A DNA stretch of 64,000 nt, from contig NZ_JOEH01000021.1 in NCBI RefSeq assembly GCF_000719095.1, positions 1-64,000 of the forward strand, written 5' to 3'. The notes below the pieces were generated by a model, which did not search any database, had not been told where the DNA came from, and was given only the letters and a program-made list of their open reading frames with translations. Numbering within the stretch: position 1 is the stretch's first letter; each line of letters starts with the position of its first letter. Of the stretch, positions 7,833 through 16,964 are shown piece by piece. The position numbers and the translations under genes are program-made. Source of the DNA: Streptacidiphilus jeojiense. Its GTDB lineage: Bacteria; Actinomycetota; Actinomycetes; Streptomycetales; Streptomycetaceae.

Positions 7833-9293
7833 CTACCGGCGCAGCAGCCCGGACAGCACCTTGCCCTCGGTGGAGAGGATGCCGGACCGGTAGTCGAACC
7901 GGGGCGTGGCGGAGAACAGCAGCCACTGGTACTTCATGTTCTCGGCGAACCAGTAGGCGGGGGTGAGGTCCCCGGGCTGCATCCCACGCACCGTCACATC
8001 GCCGGAGACGGTGTACCCGTCGGCCACCCGCTGGTTGGCCCGCATCCCGGTGAAGAGGCGGTAGGCGGCCTGCTTGTAGCCGGCGTCACCGGTCAGCCGC
8101 CAGAGGTCCAGCGCGGCGTTGGCGTACTCGGGGCGCAGCTGGCTGCCCTTGTCGACCGCGGCCAGGGTGGCCGGGTCCACCGTCTCCGGCAGCACCGGGT
8201 GCCGGGCCAGCACGTCGGACCAGGTGCGGAAGTACGCCTGACCGCGCTTCAGGTCGCCGCCCTTGGCGAGCAGGCCGGCGTAGAAGGACCCCAGCTCGGA
8301 CTGGGCGGTGCCGCCGACGGGCCTCCCGGTGCGGAAGTCGACGGACCTGAACCACAGCCGGCCGCCGACGGTGACCGCCTGGTGGGCCGTGATCGCCGCG
8401 GTCAGCTGCCGGTACCAGGTGGACAGCTGACGGTCGCCGAGCAGGGCCGAGCCGCCCCAGAGGTACTCGTAGAAGGAGTCCACCGGCGGGTTGGGGGCGG
8501 CGGCGGTGGTGTCGATCCAGCGGCCGGTCTCGGCGTGGATGGTCGACCCCAGCAGCCCCAGCGAGCTGCGGCGGGAGATGACGGCCCGGTAGGCGCGCAT
8601 CGAGGCGTCGTAGTAGCGCGGGTCGCCGGTGAGGTCGGACAGCAGGCCGAACTCCATGACGTTGGTGCAGGCCTCGGCCAGCGGCACGGTGGTGCCCGAG
8701 ACCGCGCCGGTGCGCAGGTTGACACGGGTGTACGGGATGCCGGTCGGCGACTTGGTGAAGGCGGGCAGCAGCCGGTCGGACAGCTCCCTGGCCCGGGCCA
8801 GCAGGCTGGACCTGCCGGTGGCCAGATGGCCCGCGAGCAGCCCGCCGACCAGCCGGATGACCGCCTCGAACAGCTGCACCTGGACGTTCTGGGCCGGGTC
8901 CAGATGGGCGTCGATCCAGTCGCAGCTGCGGGTCAGTTCGGCGTCCTCGCCCATCAGGTAGAGGGTGTCCAGGGCCTCCACCATGGACAGGCCGAAGGTG
9001 TGCCCGGGGGCGAAGAAGTCGTGGTGGCGGCGGCTCACCGGGCAGACCTCGTCGTAGCCCCAGGCGTGCTCGGTGTAGCCGCGCCAGCCGTGCAGGAACT
9101 CGGCGTGCACCTCGGCCGCGGCGGTCCGGTCCGAGGGCAGGCCGCTGCCCGGGGCGGCTGCGATGGCGGCTGCGGCGGTGCCGGGGAGCAGTGCGGTGGC
9201 CGCGGTGCCGGCCACGGCCGTCCCGATCAGGGTCCGTCGGGACAGCGGCCGCGAGGGGAGGAGGTCGCGGAGTGATGAGGAGTTCTGGCGCAT
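7833..9293 (-). CDS. Tat-exported GH47 alpha-1,2-mannosidase
   Basis: A 486-residue enzyme of glycoside hydrolase family 47, which removes alpha-1,2-linked mannose in a Ca2+-dependent inverting reaction. After a twin-arginine signal (SRRTLIGTAVAG) come family-specific blocks: GWRGYTEHAWGYDEVCPVS, LSMVEALDTLYLMG and, at the end, FAENMKYQWLLFS then STEGKVL, the last holding the Thr that ligates calcium. GH47 is common in eukaryotes and less so in bacteria; export suggests trimming of external high-mannose glycans or fungal mannan. I start at ATG 9293; there is no convincing ribosome-binding site, so the start is uncertain. Confidence 0.88.
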   Translation of the reverse strand: MRQNSSSLRDLLPSRPLSRRTLIGTAVAGTAATALLPGTAAAAIAAAPGSGLPSDRTAAAEVHAEFLHGWRGYTEHAWGYDEVCPVSRRHHDFFAPGHTFGLSMVEALDTLYLMGEDAELTRSCDWIDAHLDPAQNVQVQLFEAVIRLVGGLLAGHLATGRSSLLARARELSDRLLPAFTKSPTGIPYTRVNLRTGAVSGTTVPLAEACTNVMEFGLLSDLTGDPRYYDASMRAYRAVISRRSSLGLLGSTIHAETGRWIDTTAAAPNPPVDSFYEYLWGGSALLGDRQLSTWYRQLTAAITAHQAVTVGGRLWFRSVDFRTGRPVGGTAQSELGSFYAGLLAKGGDLKRGQAYFRTWSDVLARHPVLPETVDPATLAAVDKGSQLRPEYANAALDLWRLTGDAGYKQAAYRLFTGMRANQRVADGYTVSGDVTVRGMQPGDLTPAYWFAENMKYQWLLFSATPRFDYRSGILSTEGKVLSGLLRR

Positions 9294-9407
9294 GGCTACA
9301 GGACTAAGCCTGTCAACGTACCGTGGCGTCCATTGGCCGCAGGGCGGCGTGGCGTCCGGAGTCACCCGGCTGGGCTGCGAGGATGCCCTTCGAGGGGGAG
9401 GTTTCGG

Positions 9408-9425
9408 CTCACTCGAAGGAGTGAG
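9408..9425. other. Small inverted repeat upstream of apbE
   Basis: CTCACTC-GAAG-GAGTGAG, a 7-bp dyad with a 4-base loop, lies in the 208-base space between the GH47 start and the ApbE start. It could be an operator or an attenuator hairpin; nothing else is visible in this stretch. Confidence 0.35.
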
Positions 9426-9501
9426 GCGCTTCGTCTTTCTGACGCATGATCAGGCTGACGTATTTTCTGGAGATATGACCGTGCGGCGACAGGAGGACGG
9501 G

Positions 9502-10302
9502 ATGGAGCGGGCCGTGCTGCGCCATGCCGAGCAGGTGATGGGCACCGTGGTGTCCTTCGACCTCAGGAGGGCGGACGACCGGGCCGTCGACGGCCTGCGG
9601 CGGGCGGTCGCCTGGCTGCACCGGGTGGACCGGGTCTTCTCCACCTACCGTCCGGACAGCCAGATCAGCCGGTTGGGGCGGGGCGAACTGACGGTCGGTG
9701 AGTGCGATCCCGACGTCGCCGAGGTGCTGGCGCTGGGAGCGGCGGCGGAGCGGGACGGCGACGGCTTCTTCTCGGTGCGGCCCGGCGGACCCGACGGCCC
9801 CGGCGGCGGTCTCGACCCCTCCGGCGTGGTCAAGGGCTGGGCGGTGGAGCGGGCCTCGCGGATCCTGCTGGGGGCCGGCTCGGCGGACCACAGCGTCAAC
9901 GGCGGCGGGGACGTGCAGACCGCGGGGGAGCCCGAGCCGGGTCGCGGCTGGAGCCTGGCGGTGGCCCATCCGCTGCACCCGGGGGCGTTCGCGACCGTGG
10001 TCCGCGGCAGCGGCATCGCCCTGGCCACCTCGGGGACGGCCGAGCGGGGCGAGCACATCCTGGACCCGCACACCGGTCGGCCGGTCCCGGCCGGACTGCT
10101 GTCGGTGTCGGTGGTGGGGGAGTCGCTGACGGCCGCGGACATCGCCGCCACCACGGCCTTCGCGATGGGCCCGGGCGCCGGCCGGGCCTGGCTGGAGACG
10201 CGGCCGGGGCTGGAGGGCTTCGCCGTCACGGCGGAGGGCCGGGCGTGGTGGACGCCCGGCTTCCCCGCCTACGTGCCCGAGGGGCTCACTGGCGCGCCCT
10301 GA
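9502..10302 (+). CDS. apbE: FAD:protein FMN transferase (ApbE family)
   Basis: Attaches FMN covalently to Ser/Thr of flavoproteins or acts as a flavin-handling enzyme. Family motifs are MGTVVSFDL near the N-terminus, DPSGVVKGWAVERA, NGGGDVQTAG, SGTAERGEHILDPHTG and LTAADIAATTAFAMG, the last with the Mg2+-binding region. At 266 residues it is shorter than the periplasmic lipoprotein type and has no signal peptide. ATG 9502 follows AGGAGG with 5-base spacing; ATG 9475 is possible. The stop overlaps the end of the convergent NDH-2 gene by 17 bases. Confidence 0.9.
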   Translation: MERAVLRHAEQVMGTVVSFDLRRADDRAVDGLRRAVAWLHRVDRVFSTYRPDSQISRLGRGELTVGECDPDVAEVLALGAAAERDGDGFFSVRPGGPDGPGGGLDPSGVVKGWAVERASRILLGAGSADHSVNGGGDVQTAGEPEPGRGWSLAVAHPLHPGAFATVVRGSGIALATSGTAERGEHILDPHTGRPVPAGLLSVSVVGESLTAADIAATTAFAMGPGAGRAWLETRPGLEGFAVTAEGRAWWTPGFPAYVPEGLTGAP

Positions 10303-11644
10303 GCGACTCGGTGTGGGCCTTGATCTCGTCCTTGGTCAGGTACGAGTCGGTGTACTCGAAGTCGCGCAGCGTGGCCGGGCGGCCGCGCTGGAAGCCGGTG
10401 CGGACGAAGTCGTCCCCGGCGGTCGCGTTGAGCAGCCAGTTGGTCATCACCCGCACCTTGGCGACATTGGTCCGCAGCGCCATCAGGTGGTAGCCGCGGG
10501 CCACGCCCTGCGCGGCCACGCCGGTGAGCTCCACCCCGAGCGGCTTGGACACCGCGTCGGCGCCGCCCAGGTCCACCACCAGGCCCAGGTCCTTGTGGAA
10601 GTAGGGCTTGGCCTCCTGCCCGCGCAGCGCGGCCACGACGTTGTCGGCGACCACCTTGCCCTGCCGCTGGGCGTGCTGCGCGGTCGGCGGGCAGACCGAG
10701 CCGTCGCCCTTGGCCAGGTCGGGCACGGCGGCCGCGTCGCCCAGCGCGTAGACGCCCTCGAACTGCGGGACCTTCATCTCGGCGGTGGTCACCAGCCGGC
10801 CGCGTACCGTCTCCGCGTCCAGGGTGGCGATCAGCGGGCTGGCGGCGACGCCGGCGGTCCAGATCAGGGTGCGCGAGGGGACCACCCGGCCGTCGGTGAA
10901 CTTCACCGACTCCTCGCCGACCTCGGCCACCGAGACCCCCAGCGAGACCTCGATCCCGCGCTTGCGCAGCACGTCCAGCGCGGTGGCGCCGAGCTTGTCG
11001 CCCAGCTCCGGCATCAGCTTGGGGGCGATGTCGATCAGGTGCCACTTGATCAGGTTGGGGTTCAGCCGCGGATAGCGCTTCACCGCCGAGGTGGTCACCC
11101 GCTGCAGGCAGGCGGCGGTCTCGGTGCCGGCGTAGCCGCCGCCGACGACCACGAACTGCAGCCGCGAGATCCGCTCCTCCCGGTTGGTGGCCGCGTCGGC
11201 CAGGTCCAGCTGGCTGATCACGTGGTCGCGCACGAAGGCGGCCTCGGCGAGGGTCTTCATCCCGCGCGCGTGGTCGCTCAGCCCGGGGATGTCGAAGGTG
11301 CGGGTGACGCTGCCGGGGGCGAGCACGATGTAGTCGTACTCCTCGTTCACGATCTCGTCGGTGATCTTCCGGACCACGCAGACCTTCGCCCTGGGGTCGA
11401 CGCCGATGGCGCCGCCGGGGATGATCCGGGTCCGGGTCAGCATCCGGCGCAGCGACACCGCGACCGACTGCGGGGTCAGCACCCCGGCGGCCACCTGCGG
11501 CAGCAGCGGGAGGTACAGCTCGTAGCTGAACGGGGCGACGATGGCGATGTCGGCCTCACCGGGGGCCAGCTTCCGCTCCAGCCTCCGGGCGCACTCGACG
11601 CCGGCGAAACCGCCGCCGACCACCAGGATCCGAGGTCGTTCCAT
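10286..11644 (-). CDS. ndh: Type II NADH dehydrogenase (NDH-2)
   Basis: A 452-residue pyridine nucleotide-disulfide-type flavoprotein that passes electrons from NADH to menaquinone without proton pumping, attached to the inner face of the membrane. The N-terminal FAD dinucleotide fold is ILVVGGGFAGVECAR (about 5-19); the second, NADH-binding fold is FVVVGGGYAGTETA near 165. VYALGDAA is the FAD-contacting motif and CPPTAQHAQRQG the NDH-2 quinone-site motif. The C-terminal amphipathic segment is compatible with membrane anchoring. AAAGGATG stands upstream of ATG 11644. Confidence 0.93.
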   Translation of the reverse strand: MERPRILVVGGGFAGVECARRLERKLAPGEADIAIVAPFSYELYLPLLPQVAAGVLTPQSVAVSLRRMLTRTRIIPGGAIGVDPRAKVCVVRKITDEIVNEEYDYIVLAPGSVTRTFDIPGLSDHARGMKTLAEAAFVRDHVISQLDLADAATNREERISRLQFVVVGGGYAGTETAACLQRVTTSAVKRYPRLNPNLIKWHLIDIAPKLMPELGDKLGATALDVLRKRGIEVSLGVSVAEVGEESVKFTDGRVVPSRTLIWTAGVAASPLIATLDAETVRGRLVTTAEMKVPQFEGVYALGDAAAVPDLAKGDGSVCPPTAQHAQRQGKVVADNVVAALRGQEAKPYFHKDLGLVVDLGGADAVSKPLGVELTGVAAQGVARGYHLMALRTNVAKVRVMTNWLLNATAGDDFVRTGFQRGRPATLRDFEYTDSYLTKDEIKAHTESLRARQ

Positions 11645-11800
11645 GGAGTCATCCTTTGCTGAATGTCGTCACGGTGCGTCGTACGGTCAGATGGGCCTAT
11701 TCCTGCCCGCCACCCTGGCACGCACACCAGTGCGCTGCCACCGGGAACGGCCAAGTCGGTGGCCGCACCGACGGGCGGGCCGCCGGATAGGGTGGGGCCC

Positions 11801-12559
11801 ATGTTGTCTGAGCTGCGGGCTGTCCGGTATGTGACGCCGCTTCGGGAGGGCGGCTCGCTGCCGGGGCTGGTGGAGGGCGGCGACGGCGGGCACTGGGTGG
11901 CCAAGTTCACCGGCGCGGCGCAGGGGCGCAAGGCGCTGGTGGCCGAGGTGGTCTCGGGCGAGCTGGCCCGCCGGCTCGGCCTGCGGGTGCCGGAACTGGC
12001 CACCGTCGAGGTCGATCCGCTGCTGGTGGTGGGCGAGCCGGACGAGCGGGTGCAGGACCTGGTGAAGGCCTCCGGCGGCACCAACCTGGGGGTGGCCTTC
12101 CTGCCGCGGGCCCTGGGCTTCGACCCGCTGGCCTTCCCGGTCGACCCGGTGACCGCCGGGCGGGTGCTCTGGCTGGACGCGCTGACCGGCAATGTGGACC
12201 GGTCCTGGCGCAACCCCAACCTGCTGGTGCTCCGCGGCGAGCTGTGGCTCATCGACCACGGCGCCAGCCTGATCTTCCACCACAACTGGCCCCGGGCCGC
12301 GGCGGCGGTGGACCGGCCCTACGACGCCTCGGACCACGCGCTGCTGCGGTTCGCCCCGGACCTCGGGGCCGCCGACGCCGCACTGGCCGGGACGGTCACC
12401 GAGGAGCTGCTCCGGGAGGTGCTGGCGCTGGTCCCCGGCGTCTGGCTGGAGGACGAGCCGGGCTTCGGCTCGGCGGCCGAGGTCAGGGAGGCCTACGTGG
12501 CCCAGCTCGCCGCCCGGGTGTCGGGCCCGCGGAACTGGCTGCCGGAGGTGGCGGGATGA
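11801..12559 (+). CDS. HipA-like kinase domain protein
   Basis: A 252-residue protein resembling the C-terminal kinase core of HipA, without the separate HipA N-terminal domain. Candidate active-site residues are Lys35 in HWVAKF, the catalytic-loop residues in LTGNVDRSWRNPNLL (Asp133, Asn138) and the metal-binding Asp152 in LIDHGASLIFHH. It is translationally coupled (ATGA) to a DUF3037 gene, a recurrent actinobacterial gene pair. Whether it phosphorylates a tRNA synthetase like HipA is unknown. The start has no clear Shine-Dalgarno, but TAGGGT lies 7 bases before the ATG, so a leaderless mRNA is likely. Confidence 0.8.
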   Translation: MLSELRAVRYVTPLREGGSLPGLVEGGDGGHWVAKFTGAAQGRKALVAEVVSGELARRLGLRVPELATVEVDPLLVVGEPDERVQDLVKASGGTNLGVAFLPRALGFDPLAFPVDPVTAGRVLWLDALTGNVDRSWRNPNLLVLRGELWLIDHGASLIFHHNWPRAAAAVDRPYDASDHALLRFAPDLGAADAALAGTVTEELLREVLALVPGVWLEDEPGFGSAAEVREAYVAQLAARVSGPRNWLPEVAG

Positions 12560-12936
12560 CCGAGTACGTGTACGAGTACGCGCTGGTCCGGGTGGTGCCC
12601 CGGGTCGAGCGCGGGGAGCGGATGAACGCCGGGGTGCTGGTCTACAGCCGCCAGGCCGGACTGGTCCGCGCGGTGATCCACCTGGACGAGGCCCGGCTGC
12701 TGGCGCTGGACCCGGATGCGGACGTGACCGCGGTGCGCAGCGCGCTGGCGGCCGTCGCCGCGGTCTGCTCCGGCGGCGCGGACGCCGGGCAGGCGGCGGC
12801 GGACGACCCCGGCCGCCGCTTCCGCTGGCTGACCGCTCCGCGCAGCACCGTGGTGCAGCCGGGTCCGGTGCACTGCGGGCTGAGCGCCGACCCGGCGGCC
12901 GAGGCGGAGCGGCTGCTGGACCTGCTGGTGCGCTGA
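12556..12936 (+). CDS. DUF3037 protein coupled to the HipA-like kinase
   Basis: A 126-residue protein that opens with EYVYEYALVRVVPRVERGE and continues with RMNAGVLVYSR, the DUF3037 signature. No catalytic motif is visible. Its ATG overlaps the kinase stop in an ATGA junction, so equal production of both proteins is expected. It may be a partner, substrate or inhibitor of the kinase; this is inference from linkage only. Confidence 0.82.
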   Translation: MTEYVYEYALVRVVPRVERGERMNAGVLVYSRQAGLVRAVIHLDEARLLALDPDADVTAVRSALAAVAAVCSGGADAGQAAADDPGRRFRWLTAPRSTVVQPGPVHCGLSADPAAEAERLLDLLVR

Positions 12937-13011
12937 CCCCGGCGCTGACCCCGGCGACGCCTGCGGCGGCCCCGGGCGGTGGCCCCGGCCGACCGCTCCG
13001 ACCTGGACTGT

Positions 13012-13017
13012 TAGGCT
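13012..13017 (+). promoter_or_regulatory. Probable -10 element for leaderless purB
   Basis: TAGGCT ends 8 bases before the GTG start of purB and no ribosome-binding site lies between. The spacing puts the transcript start at or next to the start codon. No clear -35 is visible. Confidence 0.45.
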
Positions 13018-13025
13018 TGCGAAGC

Positions 13026-14456
13026 GTGACCGTCAAGCCGAAGATCCCCAATGTCCTCGCCTCCCGCTACGCCTCCGGCGAGTTGACCCGCCTGTGGTCC
13101 CCCGAGCACAAGGTCGTCCTGGAGCGGCAGCTGTGGCTGGCCGTGCTCAAGGCCCAGGCCGACCTGGGGGTCGAGGTTCCGGAAGGAGCCGTCGCCGACT
13201 ACGAGCGGGTGCTGGACCAGGTCGACCTGGCCTCGATCGCCGAGCGCGAGCGGGTCACCCGGCACGACGTGAAGGCCAGGATCGAGGAGTTCAGCGCCCT
13301 GGCCGGGCACGAGCAGATCCACAAGGGCATGACCTCGCGCGACCTCACCGAGAACGTCGAGCAGCTGCAGATCCGGCAGTCCCTGGAGCACGTCCGGGAC
13401 CGCACCGTGGCGCTGCTGGTGCGGCTGGCCGCGCTGGCGGCCGAGCACGGCGAGCTGGTCATGACCGGTCGCTCGCACAATGTAGCGGCCCAGGCCACCA
13501 CCCTCGGCAAGCGCTTCGCCTCGGCCGCCGACGAGATCCTGGTCGCCTTCCGGCGGCTTGAGGAGCTCATCGCCCGCTACCCGCTGCGCGGCATCAAGGG
13601 CCCGGTCGGCACCTCCCAGGACATGCTGGACCTGCTCGGCGGCGACCAGGACAAGCTGGCCGACCTGGAGCGGCGGGTCGCCGGCCACCTGGGCTTCCAG
13701 CAGGGCTTCACCAGCGTCGGCCAGGTCTACCCGCGCTCGCTGGACTACGACGTGCTCTCCGCGCTGGTCCAGCTGGCGGCCGGACCGAGCAGCCTGGCCA
13801 AGACCATCCGGCTGATGGCCGGCATCGAGCTGGTGACCGAGGGCTTCAAGGAGGGCCAGGTCGGCTCCTCGGCGATGCCGCACAAGATGAACACCCGCTC
13901 CTGCGAGCGCGTCAACGGCCTGGCGGTGATCCTGCGCGGCTACGCCTCGATGGTCTCCGAGCTGGGCGGCGACCAGTGGAACGAGGGCGACGTCTCCTGC
14001 TCGGTGGTGCGCCGGGTGGCCCTGCCGGACGCCTTCTTCGCCTTCGACGGCCTGGTCGAGACCTTCCTGACGGTGCTGGACGAGTTCGGTGCCTTCCCCG
14101 CCGTGATCGCCGTCGAGCTGGACCGCTACCTGCCCTTCCTCGGCACCACCAAGGTGCTGATGGCCTCGGTCCGGGCCGGCGTCGGCCGGGAGACCGCGCA
14201 CGAGGCGATCAAGGAGCACGCGGTGGCCTCGGCGCTGGCCATGCGGGCCGGGGTGCGCGAGAACCAGCTGGTGCAGCGGCTCGCCGAGGACGACCGGATC
14301 CCGCTGGACCGGGCCCAGCTGGACGCGCTGCTCGCGGACCGGCTGTCCTTCACCGGTGCGGCGGCGAGCCAGGTGGCGGCAGTCGTCGGCCAGGTGGAGC
14401 AGGTGGCGGCGCGCTACCCGGAGGCCGCCAAGTACACCCCGGGCGCCATTCTCTGA
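13026..14456 (+). CDS. purB: Adenylosuccinate lyase
   Basis: Catalyses two steps of purine synthesis, splitting fumarate from SAICAR and from adenylosuccinate. The 476-residue protein has the fumarase/aspartase superfamily signature GSSAMPHKMN at 280-289, with the flexible-loop catalytic serine, the H-bearing segment MTGRSHNVAAQ (His151), and TSRDLTEN at about 103-110. Start GTG 13026 (VTVKPKIPNV); TTG 13017 in frame is less likely. A strong hairpin follows at 14501-14538. Confidence 0.96.
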   Translation: MTVKPKIPNVLASRYASGELTRLWSPEHKVVLERQLWLAVLKAQADLGVEVPEGAVADYERVLDQVDLASIAERERVTRHDVKARIEEFSALAGHEQIHKGMTSRDLTENVEQLQIRQSLEHVRDRTVALLVRLAALAAEHGELVMTGRSHNVAAQATTLGKRFASAADEILVAFRRLEELIARYPLRGIKGPVGTSQDMLDLLGGDQDKLADLERRVAGHLGFQQGFTSVGQVYPRSLDYDVLSALVQLAAGPSSLAKTIRLMAGIELVTEGFKEGQVGSSAMPHKMNTRSCERVNGLAVILRGYASMVSELGGDQWNEGDVSCSVVRRVALPDAFFAFDGLVETFLTVLDEFGAFPAVIAVELDRYLPFLGTTKVLMASVRAGVGRETAHEAIKEHAVASALAMRAGVRENQLVQRLAEDDRIPLDRAQLDALLADRLSFTGAAASQVAAVVGQVEQVAARYPEAAKYTPGAIL

Positions 14457-14500
14457 CGCCGTGTGACGTGATGTTCCCGACGTGACGTGGCGTGACATGC

Positions 14501-14538
14501 GGAAGGTCCCCTGCTGGGGGGAGAGCAGAGGACCTTCC
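14501..14538 (+). terminator. Hairpin terminator after purB
   Basis: GGAAGGTCC pairs with GGACCTTCC, extended inside by CTGCT/AGCAG around a G-rich loop. It lies 45 bases past the purB stop and can also serve the convergent AI-2E-type gene that ends at 14657. Confidence 0.8.
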
Positions 14539-14656
14539 GGGGCGGCGATCGGGAGTCCAGGGGGGATTGGTGCCTCCCGGTCCAGCCGCACAGTACGCCT
14601 ACCCGCACTGGGGGGCTGAAACCTTGAAGACGCATCAGATTTTCCTGAGCCGACCC

Positions 14657-15757
14657 TCAGCGCGCGGCGATCCCGGGGAAGACCGCCTCGTCCAGGAACA
14701 GGCCCACCGCGACGGCCACCGGGATGGCGATCAGCGCGCCGATCACCCCCATCAGCGCGCCGCCCGCCAGCACCGCCAGGATGGTGACCAGCGGATGCAC
14801 CTCGACCGCGAACTTCATCGCCCTGGGCACGATCAGGTAGTCCTCGGCGATCCGGAAGACGATGTAGAACACCGCGGTGGCCACCGCCACCGGGAACGAC
14901 ACCACCAGTGCCACCAGCGAGACCACGATGCCGCCGATGGTCGAGCCGACCACCGGGATCAGGTCCATCAGGCCCACGAAGACGCCCAGCGCCGCCGGGT
15001 AGGGCACGCCCAGGGCCACCAGCCAGATCAGCGTAGCCAGGCCCGCGATCACCGAGGTGGCCACATTGGCCAGCATGTAGCGGCCGGTGCGCTGCAGCAC
15101 CTCGTCGGTCATCACCTCGGCGCGCTCCCGCCGGCTGCCGCGGACGAAGCGCAGGCAGAACCGCTTCAGCGCGGGCAGGCTCGCCAGGAAGTACAGCGTC
15201 AGGGTGATCACCAGGAAGAAGCCGGTGAGGGTGCTGATCAGCAGCTGCCCCGCCCCCATCAGGCCGTTCACGACGGTGCCCGCCCCGCTGCCGCCGAGCT
15301 GTGTCTTCACCTTGGCGATCAGGTGGTAGCGGTCCTCCAGCCGGCCCAGGAAGGAGTGGTGGTCGTGGAGCTGCTGCAGCCAGGTCGGAATGATCTTCAC
15401 CAGTGCGTTGACCTCGCTGGTCACCGGGGGCACGAAGAGCGAGATCAGTGAGCCCAGCACCACCACCAGGCCGACGATCACGGTCAGCACCGCCCAGCGC
15501 CGCGCCATGCCCCTGCTGGTGAACCAGCCGACGATCGGCTCCAGGCTGACCGCGATCACCAGCGAGAGCAGCACCAGCATCAGCACGCTCTGGATCTTCA
15601 GCACCGCCTGCATCAGCAGATAGGCCGTCAGCAGGCCCAGCCCCAGCCGCAGTCCGACGGTGTACCAGGAGCGCCTGGCGGCGTCGGCGCCGGGCCGTGC
15701 GGTGGACCCCTCGTCCGGGGCCGGTGCTGACGGTGTGTCGGCCTGGTCCGTGCTCAC
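14657..15757 (-). CDS. AI-2E family membrane transporter
   Basis: A 366-residue protein with about eight membrane helices and the family layout: two N-terminal helices (LRLGLGLLTAYLLMQAV, VLMLVLLSLVIAVSLEPIVG), a central soluble segment with PPVTSEVNALVKIIPTWLQQL, and the C-terminal block LGVFVGLMDLIPVVGSTIGG. Members are variously exporters, antiporters or AI-2 transporters (TqsA); the substrate cannot be assigned. The start is GTG 15757 behind GAGGAG; the frame runs open to 16138 but that part is Arg/Ser/Pro-rich antisense of the terpene synthase gene. Confidence 0.85.
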   Translation of the reverse strand: MSTDQADTPSAPAPDEGSTARPGADAARRSWYTVGLRLGLGLLTAYLLMQAVLKIQSVLMLVLLSLVIAVSLEPIVGWFTSRGMARRWAVLTVIVGLVVVLGSLISLFVPPVTSEVNALVKIIPTWLQQLHDHHSFLGRLEDRYHLIAKVKTQLGGSGAGTVVNGLMGAGQLLISTLTGFFLVITLTLYFLASLPALKRFCLRFVRGSRRERAEVMTDEVLQRTGRYMLANVATSVIAGLATLIWLVALGVPYPAALGVFVGLMDLIPVVGSTIGGIVVSLVALVVSFPVAVATAVFYIVFRIAEDYLIVPRAMKFAVEVHPLVTILAVLAGGALMGVIGALIAIPVAVAVGLFLDEAVFPGIAAR

Positions 15758-15917
15758 GGTACTCCTCGCGTCCGGGGCCCGGCTGGGCTGCCGGGAGCAG
15801 GCGCCTACCCCGAACGGCCCTGTGCACCCGCGCACCCGTGCGAACCGTAGCAACGCGGGGAAGGGTGTGTCGTTGGGTTTGCAGAGCAGGGCGGATCTCG
15901 GACCGTGGGAGCACCGA

Positions 15918-16964
15918 ATGACGATCGAACTGACGCTGGCACTGCCAGGGGGGCGGCTTCCCGACCCCGGTGACCATCCCGACCGGGCCCGGCTGCGGCG
16001 CGAGCACGACGCCTGGTTCCGGGAGCGGATGGCGGGCGTCGGACTGCCGCTGGAGCACCGGCTGTTCCGGGAGTGCGAGGGCGTCAGCCTGATGTGCCGG
16101 GTGCTGCCCGGGGCGGACGCCGACCGGCTGCTCGGCATCTGCCTGGCCGCCTCGGTGCTGTTCCTGCTGGACGATGTGACGGATGGTGACTCGACCGAGA
16201 CTTCGCAGGCCGAGCGCTATCTGGCGGTGCTGGGTGGGGCATCGGCCGAGGGCGGTTCGGCGCATCTGCGGCTGCTGGCGCAGACCCTGGAGCGGGTCCG
16301 CCAAGGCGTCTCGGCGCAGCTGTGGGCCCGGTTCGTGGAGGGGTTCTCCGAGGTGGTGCGGACCGCCGCGGTGAAGTCGGCCGCACCGGTCGCCGACTAC
16401 CCCGGCTACCTGGCGGTGCGCCGCGCCGACGCCGCGTTCGACCTGGTCGGGGTGGCCATCGCGCACGGCCTCGGGCTGGAGGGCGAACGCGATCCGGGGC
16501 CGTCCGCCGGGGAGCTGGCCGGCTTCCTGGACGCCTGCTTCGAGCACACCATCCTGGTGAACGACCTGCTGTCGTACCGCAAGGAGTACGTGCTGGACGA
16601 GCCGATGAACGCGGTCGGCGTGCTCTGCCGCACCCGCGGCCTGGACCTGCAGCAGGCGGTGGACGAGCTGTGCGCCCGGCTGGCCGGGGCCGAGGACACC
16701 TTCTTCGCCGAGGCCGGGCGGCTGCGGCGGGCGTACCGCGACCGACCCGGGCTGGAGCCGTACCTGGCGGCCTGGGGACTGATGCTCAGCGGAAACCTGG
16801 CCTGGTCGCTCTCCTGCCCCCGCTACAACGGGCCGGAGGGCGGCTGGCTGTGGGACGGGGCCGCCGGGGCCCTGCCCGACCTGATGGTGCTGCACCCGGA
16901 CCGCACCGAGTTCCGGGTCAGTACCGCTGCAGCCGTTCCAGCTCGCGGCGGTCCCGCTTGGTAG
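15918..16964 (+). CDS. Class I terpene synthase
   Basis: A 348-residue bacterial class I terpene cyclase. The metal-binding Asp-rich motif is DDVTD at 85-89, the second motif is the NSE triad NDLLSYRKE at 215-223, and the C-terminal RY pair is in CPRYNG (302-303). Arg168/169, about 46 residues ahead of the NSE motif, fits the pyrophosphate sensor. It uses a prenyl diphosphate, most likely FPP or GPP; the product cannot be told. GGGAGC precedes ATG 15918. No prenyl transferase or P450 is adjacent, so it is an orphan. Its 3' end overlaps the convergent S4 gene by 47 bases. Confidence 0.88.
   Translation: MTIELTLALPGGRLPDPGDHPDRARLRREHDAWFRERMAGVGLPLEHRLFRECEGVSLMCRVLPGADADRLLGICLAASVLFLLDDVTDGDSTETSQAERYLAVLGGASAEGGSAHLRLLAQTLERVRQGVSAQLWARFVEGFSEVVRTAAVKSAAPVADYPGYLAVRRADAAFDLVGVAIAHGLGLEGERDPGPSAGELAGFLDACFEHTILVNDLLSYRKEYVLDEPMNAVGVLCRTRGLDLQQAVDELCARLAGAEDTFFAEAGRLRRAYRDRPGLEPYLAAWGLMLSGNLAWSLSCPRYNGPEGGWLWDGAAGALPDLMVLHPDRTEFRVSTAAAVPARGGPAW

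Noticed and set aside
13011..16895. A 1294-residue minus-strand open frame
   Set aside because: It is antisense to purB and the terpene synthase, is low-complexity Gln/Gly/Val/Arg-rich, and shows no motif. Long empty frames are normal at this GC content.
15918..16964. A larger biosynthetic gene cluster around the terpene synthase
   Set aside because: Neighbours are an AI-2E-type transporter, S4 protein and sigma factor, with no tailoring enzymes.
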